Assembly (NCBI RefSeq): GCF_030704535.1
Contig: NC_081819.1
Span: 21,858,001 to 21,922,000 of the forward strand
Source: Vitis vinifera
Taxonomy: Eukaryota; Streptophyta; Magnoliopsida; Vitales; Vitaceae
Direction: 5' to 3'
DNA: 64,000 bases
The notes under the pieces are model-generated. The model saw only the letters and a list, made by a program, of their open reading frames with translations. It was not told where the DNA came from and did not search any database. Shown here piece after piece: positions 13,736 to 25,890 of the stretch (position 1 is its first letter; each line of letters starts with the position of its first letter). A program made the position numbers and the translations under genes.

Positions 13736-16700
13736 CTACCTGAAATTCATATGTGGATTGTTCTGGGCATATAAGATGGAACTTGGTAAATTGATTGCTT
13801 CATGCCCAAACCCATTACTCAATGGTCCAAATTCTGATTCATCGTCATCACTGTCAATGTTGTTTGGAGTAAGCCTATTCTGGTCAGCTCTGCGCTGTAG
13901 GAGAAAGACATTGAAGTAGTAACTCACCAAATCTTCTCTGCTTTTGGTAGAAAATGACTTGAATATCTCATCCCAGAAACGCACACCCATGGATGGAGGA
14001 TTTAATCTCACTATTTCCTTGAACCTCTTCTTTTCTTCCTCTGACCAAGATAGTCCAACTACCTCACCCATCTTATCAAATTGCCAGTGTTGGAAGGCTG
14101 AGCCCAATTCAAGCTTTATTCTGATCCTTTTCTCAGCTACATGAAATTGGACACATGCAATGGAACCTGGGAATTGGCAGCCACATGAATCTTGCCTTCC
14201 CTTTCCAATAGGATCCCGTTCAATTAGAAATTTATGCTCTATTTTGTCCAGTGGCCAAACCCGGGTACCCAACCATTTAGAGTCAATTTCAGACACCACC
14301 CCTGTCCACTCTGGTATTGTTGCTTGAAAAGCTGGCCCAACAGGGCGCTTTCGTACATGACTATCACCACACAAACCAGCTACTGAATGTCCAATCGAGG
14401 GATCACAAATTCCAAGCAATTGTTTGTCATGATGATCTTCCATGCAAGGGCTTGGACTTTTGTCCAAGTCACTTTGAGTAGCTGACGAGGATGACTCTGA
14501 ACAAGCACGCGACCTAGACCTTTTCCCAGAAAGAAGCCTCTGGCTGTATCTTAATCTTTCAGATCCAGCATGATCCTCATACATAGATGGATGCATCTTC
14601 TGTTTCTTCTACAAAATTTAAACAAGATTTTAATTATTGTAGCCATGAAGAGATGTTTTTAGAAGAGATGTTTTAAATTTATCTAAAATTTAATTATATA
14701 ATGGAGTTTGCATAGGAACACAGGAAATTGTGAATGTGACTCAACCTCACATTACCATTAACAGTGTGCATTTCCATGCTTCTTCAGACCCATGAATCAT
14801 TAAAGGCATTAATAGGGAACAATATTTGGTTGGAAGCTGACAATGCCAAAACCCTTACCTTTCCAACATTTAGTCCGCAAATCCTCTCAGGGAGTCACTG
14901 CCTTATTTGAAGTACTTAATTCAATTTGTGTCCTTCACAGATATCAACATTTTCCAATTTTAATATTATATAAACTTCAGGACTAAACAATTCATGCTTG
15001 TTTTCTGGTCTGTTCCCAAAATAAGGTACCAATTTCTTCTCATTATAATTTATACTGTTAAATGATAACACCTATGGCTCATAATCTTATCTTAAATTAC
15101 AACACTTAATACCATAGCATACCAACACCTATCAAAAGGAAAACACCATAGCATACCAACATTACCATCATCACACCTATGGCTCATAATCTTTTCTACT
15201 TCATTTTCCATTGAAACAAAAATACACTAAATTTTCATCTGACATATAAAGCAAAGTCATATGCCATTGCAAACTCTAAGATTTCACCACATTCATTTCT
15301 CCAAATATGGGTTAATCATTAATAATATTTAAACATGAGAGCACGCATCTGATGGGGGAAGAGAGAGAAGAAAGAGAGAAAAATCCAACTCCTCCCCTGA
15401 GAGAGAGAAAGCTCATAATTTTTTGTCTATTGGAAATCATCCATGAATTAAAAAAAAAATTGAAGGGCTAGCCAAAATAGAAATGATAATGTACTGTTGG
15501 CTAATGAAGGACCCTTTGGAATCATGGTTGTAATAATTGGTCAGTGCCAAGACAAAACACTCAATATTGATCTCCATTGGCATGCATGGACCAAGATTTA
15601 GATCCATGCTTGAATTAAGGACAAAGAAAAACTGGCATTTCTTAACTATCATGTGATGGTACCTGTATTTCCAAAATTTACACATAGTGGTCAAAGAAAG
15701 AAAAGATACATAGTGTGACAAAAACACAATGTGGTATTACTTTGTTGAAAGGTAAATGCACAAACTATATCAATAAAGCACCAAAGAGGTGCACCAAAGT
15801 ACATAGGATGTATACAACGGTTGCCACAAGGCTCCAAAAAATGAAAAGGAAACAAAAATACTCCCTCCCTCAACAAGAACCCAACCAATCAATGAAGTCG
15901 AATACGGACAATGGTCCTTCTCCTATATACAAATTGGTCTGATTCATCAAATTACAAAGTAACCCGCTTTTTAGTCCTTGGTCCAAAAGATCATCATCGA
16001 ATTGGTCCAAGTAACACAATGTAGTATTACTTGGATTTTTATCCAATAAAAGTACAACTATACAGATGGCTGAGACAAATAATTTCAGCCATACATTTAA
16101 AAAAAAAATTAATAGATATTTCTTGTTAGAAGATAGAATTGAACTTGGAACCTCCCCCACCCAACTCCCCCTGCCACCTGAACCAGGCCTCAGGAGCTAT
16201 TTGATTGCATTAAAAATTACTAATACAACTCCCATATTGAAATATGACATAAGACAGGTGGATGAGTAATTAACAAATATGTCTTCTCATAGTAAGTGAT
16301 AAAGTTATGGTGTACTCTTTAATATTAATAATTAACGCTTCCAGGACAGTGTTAATCATTTAAGATTAAAATGTAATGCAGTAGACCAAACATAGAGCCC
16401 CAAATTATAAATTTTGTTACCAAAATAAACATTATGAAAAGAACAATTTGTCCCATCCTGTTGTATATATTTTCATTTCTTCTTTTTTTTTCTTTTCCAT
16501 ACTGTATATCAGAAGACTACCACAGATTCATATCAATAATGTAGAGTTGCATCAGGGCATGCTATCATCCAATCAACAGAGTATCTTAAACCATTCTTGA
16601 AATGTAAGAAATTTAACTTCAGTTGGAACAAAACATGGACAAATGGAAAACAATAAAAAGAGCTGCATTAGAGGGGCCATTTTCATTAACTTGCTAAATC

Positions 16701-18875
16701 ATTTTAAGAAGAATAAAGAATGTATGAAGATGTTCCTCATAGGATTTCCACACGCAAAACAAACTCAGCCAAATTTCTACAAACAACTAACCAACAAGAA
16801 GCAGCCAAAAAAAAAAAAAAAAAGGAGGCTAGAGTTTCAAAATGAAGTAGTTGCCAACCAAGGACTCATTATATCACAAGGAAACGAGAGAGAGAGAGAG
16901 AGGGCAGCCCAACTTTGGATGTACATGCATATGATTACAAATGCTATAATTTTTTACTAAATAAATTCAATTGGTATTAACCTCAATGAAGAGTTGATTG
17001 ACATGGATTGATCATGTCAAAAAAAGGACCAATAAGAAAAAACAATCAGAAATAGGAAGCTAACAGGAAAGCCGAATGAGTTTGGTTAAACTAATAAATA
17101 GATTATAAAACACAAAAAAGAGAGTAAAATACATATGTTTTAAAATGTCATCCCCCAAAGGTATTACAAGACAAGCATTGAGCAAGACATGAAGTAATCA
17201 AGAATGAAAAAGAACAGAGAGTGCATTATTGCTAGTTAATAGGCCTGCAAAGAGGAAAACTGACCTAAATTGAGGGAATTAAAAAGGAAACCTCAACATA
17301 TTCTAAGCATTATTTATTTTATGCTTTAATATTTGCATGTCTTTATCAACTGAAAAGATATGATGACTGATGAAATGACTTAGTTATAAAGTTAATATTA
17401 GTAGAAAGCCAATCATATAAATGTGATTGTTTTGCAGCCTTATCTCATCATATATTGATGGAGGCCAAAGCACAACAAGAAACCACAGTGGAAATAAATA
17501 ATAAAGCACCTTAGAAAAAGAAAACACGAAATTGACTCAGAGATTATATATTTCTACAGCTATAAACAAGAAAATATGTACAATCCACAAAACCTATATC
17601 TTCTGTAATTTGTGGAGTTGGGCCAAATTGTACTTAGGTGAGGAGGCTTTCTCTCTTATAGGCTTCCTGGAGTGGGTAGCATCCACTTAAGGGGAGGTGA
17701 TTCTTTTTGTCTCTGTTTTTTTGAGGCCCTAGCCGCCTTGTATACCCCCTATATGCTTTGTGGCTTTTTGCCTCTTGATTAATGCATATCTTTTTACTTA
17801 TCAAAAAAAAAAAAAAGTTCAATTAATTTACCCATTCAAGTATGTGAATTTAGAAGATAATTCATACCTGCCAAATTGATTGTTCAGCACTCAAATCAAC
17901 ATCCCTTTGGAGAAACAATGCCTCTCGGACCAACAAAACCTGCTTCCACAATTCCCCTGGCCCAGTCAACTTCCACTTTGACCTTTCCGGCAACTTTCCT
18001 ATAGAAGGATCACATGGATTCTTTGCAATTGTGGTAACCCAATTCAGCATCCCCAACATATATTCTCGCTTCCGCTTCCGAGTAAAAACCTCTTCATTAA
18101 CTTCATTTAAATCCAAAATCATAACATCTTCATCGTCATCAACACATTTTCTGTTTAAATCCAACTCAAGCTTCACTGAACTCTTCACCTCATCATTATC
18201 ATCAACACATTTCACACCTCCCTCTGACTCCACCTTCACATCACTCTTCACCTCATCATTGCAATACAAATTTTCCACACCCGAAAAACTTGACTCACTC
18301 TTTGCCAAATCAAAATGTGGGTATTCCTCATCTTTCATCTTTTGATCCAAAATTTCCGGTAAGAACCCTTTAAATTCTGTCTCTAACTCCATTAAAAGCC
18401 TTCCCGAAGTGTCACCACAAACACTCAAACTACCGTGTGATTTCTTGTCTTTAAAAATTCTATCCAACCATCTATCCAATAGATCTAAGTACTTGATGTA
18501 TACCAATTTCAGAGCTGAGCCAACACCAGAATCCAACCCGGATTCTTCAGCCACCAAATTCCACAACACATTCTCAGAAACAGTACGGTATCCACCTTTT
18601 TCCTTCACAAGCAAGAAAAGTTTGAACAAGTCCACACATTGCCCATTACCAAGCATTGGAGGCAGAGGCCTATAACTGTTGTGCCCACGGATCTGCTTCA
18701 GAAATGGACCCAAAAATTGATCGAAACTGCATCGAAGCTCACTGATCCCGCCCCCTCCTACTACAATCCCTTTTGAGCCGGGCTCCAGTACAAACCACAA
18801 CCCGTTCTCCTGAGGCTTGAGGATTTTCACGCAATCTAACGCAGACCCATCAGCAATCATCGACCACCCTGCCAT
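13736..18875 (-). CDS. ARID1: ARID / ELM2 / SANT-like chromatin protein
   Basis: Two coding exons: 18875-17868 (336 codons) and 14608-13736 (290 codons plus stop), giving 626 residues. An ARID DNA-binding domain covers about residues 50-137, with FKLFLLVKEKGGYRTVSEN and LKLVYIKYLDLLDRWL. An acidic middle follows (EVKSDVKVESE-type repeats) with a basic KRKRE patch. Exon 2 holds an ELM2-like segment (VGPAFQATIPEW) and a SANT/Myb-like region (SWSEEEKKRFKEIV, FWDEIFKSF). ELM2-SANT pairs typically recruit histone deacetylases; ARID binds AT-rich DNA, so a nuclear regulatory role is expected. Arabidopsis ARID1 (At2g46040) has the same plan. The start is the ATG at 18875; the frame upstream lacks one. 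The stop TAG lies inside a donor-like CAG/GTAGTG, so a further short exon cannot be excluded. Confidence 0.85.
15068..15193. repeat. Short interspersed duplication inside the ARID intron
   Basis: The 21-mer starting ACACCTATGGCTCATAATCT occurs at 15068-15088 and again at 15173-15193. Between them the 17-mer ACCATAGCATACCAACA occurs at 15111-15127 and 15145-15161. It looks like a local nested duplication without other features. Confidence 0.8.
15723..16032 (-). mobile_element. 5'-truncated LINE insertion with target-site duplication
   Basis: The minus-strand insert (about 16012-15743) contains the L1 3'-end phrases TGTATACATCCTATGTACTT and GGTGCACCTCTTTGGTGC. It is flanked by 20-bp direct repeats: 15723-15742 (AACACAATGTGGTATTACTT) and 16013-16032 (AACACAATGTAGTATTACTT), one mismatch. 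This is the signature of target-primed reverse transcription. The copy is about 270 bp with no coding capacity. No poly-A remains at its 3' end. It lies in the ARID gene intron, in the same orientation as the gene. Confidence 0.7.
17620..17818 (+). mobile_element. LINE (L1-type) 3' end with poly-A tail
   Basis: A GC-richer block ends in CTTTTTGCCTCTTGATTAAT, then TTTTTACTTATC and about 13 A residues. This is the usual terminus of plant L1 elements, with CTTGTATACCCCCTATATGC upstream. It is antisense to the ARID gene, about 50 bp from its exon 1 donor. No reverse transcriptase remains. I could not see a convincing target duplication. Confidence 0.65.
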
Positions 18876-20100
18876 GGATTTCGAATTCAAACCCTAAAAA
18901 CAAATCGTATCCCTCATTTCCCAATTCTTTTGAAACACAAATCAAAATGGGGAAAAAAAAATGGATACCCAAAATTTAATTCACAAAAAAAACAGATAAA
19001 AAAATCGATTTAGACTATGAAAAACAATAATAGATACCGATTAGCCATCTGGGTCTTGTACACATCCTGGGTTTTGGCGGGAACCCACTGATCTAGGGCT
19101 TTGAACCCAGCTTTTGAAACCCATGAAAATTTTTAGCCCGCGCTTTCTCTCTCTTAATTGCAGATGAGAGAGAAAGAGGGAGAGGACTATTTTTCAAGTT
19201 TTGAACAGAAACAGACCCTTGTGTTCAAAATCAAAGTTTTGTCAAGAGAGAGAGTAAAGGAGAGACGTACCAGTATTTTGGGGGTGGTGACCTTCTTGAC
19301 CCTTCCTTGTTTGGCTTTATTTTTTTATGAGTCGGGGTGTGATAAAATGGGTGGTTTTGGGGCATCATAAAAAATGGATTTGGAGACTATATTAGGGTTT
19401 TTTCAAGGATAGCCACAACCCTAATTTATAGTTGGCTGGGTTCACTAACTATAGTTAGTTAACTATTGTGTTGGGTTAGTGGTGTGGTTATTTTGTTGAT
19501 TTTGATTGGATCATGGGCTTTTTGGGAAAGCCAAAAGGGTATGTTAGTCAAATGCAATTAGCCCATTTGGGTCGGTGGTGGGCCATCCACGTTCTCGTCC
19601 AATGATATCATGCCATCTCATCATTGTGGGTGGTGGTATGATAATAAGGCCTTGTTGGAAAATAGTTTTTAAGATCGGCTTTTTGTGTTTTTAGAAAACA
19701 AATTGTGTTTAGAAATTGAATTTTAAAAAATAGTTTTTATTCTTAAAAAAAAAAAATATGTTTAATTGAGTTAATAAAAAATGTTTTTAGAACAAGTAAA
19801 ATAAAAAACATGTTTAAAATTTTTTTTTTTCAATTAATAAAGTGTTTTTTTAATTAACTTGATTTTATAAATATATAAATAAATTTTATATGCACAATTC
19901 ATTTAAACTTAAAAAAATATTTTATTTTAAATTTTTTTACACTAATTATAATTTTTTTAAACAAATGATGATTTTTGTATCTATGTGTACCGACATTAAT
20001 TTTAATAATTTTCTTAAAAAAACCAATTGCCTGAAACTTTTTGGGGATCCAGCAATCCGTCTTTGACTTGTGTTGAGCAACCTGTGAGAGAGTGAACTTT
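18876..20100. other. Upstream region of the ARID gene
   Basis: The first 270 bases right of the ATG are likely 5'UTR and promoter, with pyrimidine/purine runs (CTCTCTCTTA at about 19146, GAGAGAAAGAGGGAGAG at about 19168) common in plant leaders. From about 19650 the sequence becomes AT-rich with many short A/T runs. Short reading frames here show no family resemblance. Confidence 0.5.
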
Positions 20101-23100
20101 TTGGGGAGCCATTTTTTCTTAGATACTAAATGTCAAAGACAAATAAATAAAGGAAGAAGAAAGGGCTTGGGGGTGAGGGTGTAGTGATTAGGTAGAACTA
20201 AAATTTGTTTCCTATTGAAAATGATTTCATTGGAGAAGAAACCAACAAACACAAAAGCTGCTAGGGAAACACACACGCAAAAAAAATAAATAAATAAATA
20301 AATAACTTTGAAGAAAAAACAATCTATTTTTTGAACAGTAAAAAATAATAAAAATATCTTTTTATTATTTTTAAAAAAATAGTCTTTTGAGAACACAAAA
20401 AACAAAAAGCACCACCTTCCTCAAATATGTTATATGTTTTTAGTATTTTTTTTGTTTTTAATATCAGAAAATGATTTTCGAAAATAGCAACCAAACATAC
20501 CCTAATTTTGATTATAAGGAAATAGGCTAGTGTTGGGTAATTGTTTTCTAAAACAATTTTCTATTTTTCAAATACGCCAAAACATGTTTCACAATTAGAA
20601 CACACACAATTAAAAAAAAAAAAAAAAGGTTTTCTACACCTAAAAATATGGGTTTTCAAAGAACATTTATTACAAAACTGTTTTTAAAAACTGTTTTGTA
20701 CTATTCAGGAAAAAATAAATAAAAAGACAAAAAAACATGTTTCATGATAAAAAATATAAAATAAGGTATTTTTAGATAACATTTTTTTTTAATTATTTTC
20801 ACTTATTTTATTAATGTTATTTTAATAATAATAATAATAATAATATAGATGAATGGTTAAAAACAAAACACTATATGTAAAAAGTTATTTTAAAAACATA
20901 GAAAACAAGTTTAAAATATTTTAGGTTCTCAAATAAATATTTGTTTTACAAAATATTTGAAAATAAATTTATTTTTTTTCAAAAACTATTTTTGAAAATA
21001 ATTCCAAAATAGAATCTTAGGTTTTTTAGTTGTTTCCACTTAATTTTTTTTTTTAGAATTATTTTGAAAAATAATTATACAAACACGAAGAATAAGTAAA
21101 AATAAAGTACGAAAGATAAAAGTTATTTTAAAAACATATTTAAAAATATGAAAAATAAGTTAAGAGTATTTCAAGTTCTCAAGCAAGATATTGTTTTACA
21201 AAACACTAGAAAATAATTTTAAAAAATAGTTCTCATCAAATTTTGTTTTTAAAAATAGTTCCTAAACATAGTCTACTTTTCTGTTTTTAAAAACCTAAGA
21301 AGACTATTTGCTTTAAAAAATAATTATATAAATACAAAAATTATTGAAAATATATATAAAATTTACTTTTAAAAATACTTAAAAACATATAAAATAAATT
21401 TATAATATTTTAAATTTCCAAACATACTATTTTACAAAACATCATAAAACAATTTTAAAAAACTATTTTCGAAAACACTTCCTAAACAAAGTTTTATGTT
21501 TCATGTTTGGTTACAATATTGAATAGCTACTAATAGGAGACCTTGATCAATCAAATTACATATGCATTTAGGTTTCATTATTTTATGTTTGTTATTGTGT
21601 ACCTCAATCTTATTCATTTGTATCTTATTTTGATTTGTTTGTACTCGATCTTATATTTTATATATTGATCTTAGTACTTGTATCTTAATTTTAACCATCT
21701 ATAAATTTTGATACATTCAACCATAGAGAGGAGTTTGGTAGGTGTATGAAGTTGATACCTTAGTTGTATAATTTGTTACTATTCAATATATTTTAACATG
21801 AGATATATTATAAATTCAAATCTTATACATTTGTAGAAAAATTAGTAGTCCAACATGCTATCATAATTTTGTTTGAAAGGAAATTTATTTGTTTATAAAT
21901 AAGTTTGTGTATATTTATATATCTCTCGATGTGACGATTTGAAATCACATATGATAAAAAATGTTAAAAAAATGTGATATACATTGTTTATTGTTATATT
22001 AAAATATTAGCTACCTTGATGAAAAATAAATATTAAATATAATAAAAATTATTTATAAGTTATCTTTATGTTAAAATTACTCATTCTTTGTCTAGAGACA
22101 AATAGATTTTAAAAGTCATGGGAGAAATAAATTATTAAGTTTGAATTTCTTTTTCTTTTTTTTTTGCTCATTTTTTCGTTCTTCCATTTTTTTTTTTCAC
22201 TTAAAATTTCAAGATCCCAAAAAAAAAAAAACAACAAAAAAATTCAGTGTGATTGGATCAGAATCAAAGAAATCAAAAGCATTTGTTGTATTTTTATGCT
22301 TCCAATTCCAAATATAAATAAGAACCCACCTGTCCATTAAATACAAATTTTCAATATTCTTAACATTTCAAGATACTATTATATTTATAAAAAAATAATT
22401 CTCTATTTATTTAGATCATTTAACTTCTTGTATGCGTTATTTTGAATTGACTATAAACTAATTTTAATAAAAGTTCTTAAGAGAAGCTTTAACGTATGCT
22501 TTTAGTAGAAGTTGTCTATGTGTTTTTTTTAATGAGCTTATCTGATAAGTTATTCCATATTTAATAAAATTTTCATAATATTATTATTAATATTTTGAAA
22601 TTATACCATCAATTTAAGTTTTAAATTTTGGCTTATGGAAAGCAAATTTGTTGAACCGAGCTTTGATCATCTTATCTAAAATTGAATTAGTGTTCAGTGA
22701 GGATAGACCAAACATTTTATATCAGTTGATATCACACCTACGAGTATATTATAAGAGTATCATTTATTTGGGTGATCCATTATCGAACTTAAAAATGACA
22801 TTGTTACATCATAACAATCCCTTCCCCGACATAACACTCCTGTGACTCAAATCCATAATCCTTGATTGTGATACCGTTGACAAAAAATAAGGCTTTCAGA
22901 TTATTTTTTGAGATGCCCAAGAATCTCCATTAGTTGTTTCACTTTCCAATTTTCTTATTTTAAGTCGTAAATGAAATTACAAATACAAGAATCACTTTAT
23001 TTTCACAATACAAGTGTTTCGACCTTCGTTTTCATAGAGAAAAAATAAAAATAAAAACCTTCAAAAGTGAGGACTTTTATTTTTGAAACATCATGTTTTT

Positions 23101-23286
23101 TTTTATAGTTTTTAGGTTTTCATAGAAAGATAGTCGTTTGTCACTTTTATTTTTATGGTAGGTTTTAATTGCTCGTTTGGACATTTAAACCCAACTCCAA
23201 CAAAATCTTATTTACAATATCCATAAATCAAAATTATTCGTTTAAAATATGTATTTCCATTTATTTGAATATTATTACCCAATTGC
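20101..23286. other. AT-rich intergenic desert
   Basis: Dominated by recurring words of the type TTTTTAAAAACA, with microsatellites at about 20287-20304 (AAAT type) and 20825-20845 (AAT type). Around 22790-22890 there is a GC-richer patch ending in TTGTGATACCGTTGAC. It resembles the end of a repeat common in plant intergenic DNA, which also has TTTAAAACG-type copies near 31.8, 33.1 and 50.1 kb. No genes seen. Confidence 0.5.
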
Positions 23287-23950
23287 AGCAATACCATTTT
23301 TACTAATGTAGAATTTTACATTCCTAACGTACCTTACCTTATTCCTTCCCCCCTCTCTCTCCTTCCCAACCTCACGTCCCAATTGCACCTTTTTTTTTTT
23401 TTTTTCTTTCCTATTTTTCCCAACCCCACCCCACATTTTAATATTCTTTTTTTTTTTATTTTTATCTTCCTTTTCATCTCTACCCCCTAACCTCCTACCC
23501 CACGTAAACTTTGTTTTTTTTTTCTTTGCTGGTGGTAGCCGACTTCCACCCCTGCTCCAAACCCTAACCGTCGCTGCTGTCGCCTCCCAGGACATCGGAG
23601 CCCTACCCAAGTTGTCAGTTTTTTTTTTATTTATAAATATATATAAAGAAATATAAAAAAAATGAAAGTTATAAATCTTACCTAAAAATTGTCAACAAAT
23701 GATTGAATTTCATCATTCATAGTATTTCGTATGTGATTCACAACCTTAATCAACTAGAATTTAGGTTCAATATGTTGAGAGGAGGTTAAAGAGAGTTCTT
23801 TATTAAAAAGGGTATATATGAAAAAAAAAATATGACAAAAAAGTGTTATGTTTAACAAAAGGAATGTTGCGAATAGCAACCCCCTATTATTATTTAAAGA
23901 GTAAAATCTTGGTGATGACAATTTATTGCACTTTGCTACAATGACAAGTG
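23287..23950 (+). repeat. Direct repeat R, copy 1 (664 bp)
   Basis: Begins AGCAATACCATTTTTACTAA and ends CTTTGCTACAATGACAAGTG. It matches 25220-25890 along its whole length with scattered substitutions and poly-T length changes. It carries pyrimidine-rich stretches, a GC-richer block (about 23531-23610) and the phrase GGAATGTTGCGAATAGCAAC. It lacks TG/CA ends, primer-binding site and polypurine tract, so a simple LTR explanation fails. Element class unknown. Confidence 0.85.
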
Positions 23951-25219
23951 TTAGGAATTTGAGGCTAATTCAAACTATGTTAATCACCTTAGAGAGGGGG
24001 AGTAAATAGGGTGATGGTCTCTCTTTCACAAATTTAAACTATGCAAAAATAAGAGACAATTATATGCAAATATATAATAAACAAAATAAACACAATTGCA
24101 TATAATTTAAAAGAGTTAGGGAAGAGAGAGTGCAAACACGAGAGTTTATAGTGGTTCAATATTTCCTTGCCTACGTCCACTCTCCTCAACCTCCTAACTG
24201 AGTGAGGGTTCCACTATTTTGAAGCTTCAACCAAGCTTCCAATCTCTTTATAATTGGATTATGGTTCCAATTCACCCTCTTGAACTTTTAACTCCAAACA
24301 CCCTTTACACTTCTCAAGAGTTATCCCACTTTTGAATAACCTCTCAAGTGATACCCCTCACTTGAGAAAATTCCTCTCAAAGATATACAAATAATGATCT
24401 CTCAAAATCCTAATAATAGAACTTTAGGTTCAAAGATACAAGAAAAATTAGGATTGAATGGTGCACTAAAGATATGCAAGTTTTGGAATAATGATGCACT
24501 AAAAAATACTCTTCCAAGGCTCAAATATAATCAAGAAAGATTTGGGAAGGTTTAGCTTATGAAACAATGAAGTTTGGAGCCTTTTTATAGAAGAAAAAAA
24601 TCATACTAGCCGTTGGGGGTTCAACCGGTCGAGCTAGGGGTCGATCAGTTGACTAGCCGTTAGGAAAAGTGACCGTTGGGCCTCAATCGAACCTCAACCG
24701 GTCCTCGACCGGTCCTCGACCGGACCTCAACCGGTTGAGGTTCAACCTTGACTAGGAAGAGAAGGTCACTGGGAGAGAGATAAACTTTTTGGCCTCCCTC
24801 AACCGGTCCTCGACCGGACGAGCACAACAGGTTGACCGGTTGAACCGGTTGAGCCATTCTTTTGGCTCAACACTCAACCTTTTTCAACTTAAAACCTTTT
24901 AACACAAGTTTGAAAATCAGTTAATACAAGGTTTTAGTTGAAAACATGAAATCATCCAATTTTTAAGATATTTAAAACAATATTACTCTTGGATGATTTT
25001 GGTGCATAAATAAAGAATGAAATGCATGAAAGTCCTAGTGCACCAACAACCTTACAAAGAGATCTTAAGAAACTTTGGTCTTGAAAAACTCTTTTCTTTA
25101 AGGTGGTCTTCTTCTTCATGATTTCTCCTTGGCTTGATTTGTCTTTGGATTGCCACTTTGGAAGTCGTCTTGCCTAATCACACTTGAAATATAATCATTA
25201 CTTTTAAACCTTGTTTTGT
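23951..25219. repeat. Segment between R copies; LTR-like sequence with CCGG cluster
   Basis: About 1.27 kb separating the two R repeats. It opens with TTAGGAATTTGAGGCTAATT and a phrase (CCTTAGAGAGGGGGAGTAAA) that resembles the start of several plant LTR families as I remember them. The part at 24617-24856 is CG-richer, with about nine ACCGG motifs. No protein-coding frame of note. A solo LTR or other non-autonomous element is possible; boundaries are uncertain. Confidence 0.45.
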
Positions 25220-25890
25220 AGCAATACCATTTTTACTAATGTAGAATTTTACATTCCTAACCTACCCTACCTTATTCCTTCCCCCCTCTCTCTCCTCCCC
25301 AACCTCACGTCCCAATTGCACCCTTTTTTTATTTTTTTTTCTTTTCTATTTTTCCCAATCCCCACCCCACATTTTAATATTCTTTTTCTTTTATTTTTAT
25401 CTTCATTTTCATCTCTACCCCCTAACCTCCTACCCCACGTAAACTTTGTTTTTTTTTTTCTTTGCCAGTGGTAGCCGACTTCCACTCCTGCTCCAAACCC
25501 TAACCGTCGCTGTTGTTGCCTCCCAGGACATCGGAGCCCTACCCAGGTTGTCAGTTTTTATTTATTTATTTATAAATATATATAAAAAAATATAAAAAAA
25601 ATGAAAGTTATAAATTTTACTTGAAAATTATCATCAAATGATTGAATTTCATCATTCATAGTATTTCGTATGTGATTCACAACCTTAATCAACTAGAATT
25701 TAGGTTCAATATGTTGAGAGAAGGTTAAAGAGAGTTTTTTTTTATTAGAAATGGTATATGTGGAAAAAAAAATGAAAAAAAAGTGTTATATTTAACAAAA
25801 GGAATGTTGCGAATAGCAACCCCCTATTATTATTTAAAGAGTAAAATCTTGGTGATGACAATTTATTGCACTTTGCTACAATGACAAGTG
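25220..25890 (+). repeat. Direct repeat R, copy 2 (671 bp)
   Basis: Second copy of the repeat at 23287-23950, same orientation and same end points: it starts AGCAATACC and stops at GACAAGTG, after which the flanks diverge. The paired reading frames seen on the complement in both copies are Lys-rich translations of pyrimidine tracts and are not genes. Confidence 0.85.

Noticed and set aside
16117..16200. Second SINE-like B-box phrase (complement AAGTTCAATTCTATC)
   Set aside because: No A box at a suitable distance, and the surrounding C-rich run does not fit a tRNA-like head.
23275..23610. Lys-rich open frame on the minus strand (and its twin at 25267-25485)
   Set aside because: Both are translations of pyrimidine tracts in the two copies of the direct repeat. 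Composition is explained by the repeat and the frame is not conserved between copies.
23287..25890. LTR retrotransposon with 0.67 kb LTRs
   Set aside because: No TG/CA termini, primer-binding site, polypurine tract, target duplication or gag/pol coding were seen.
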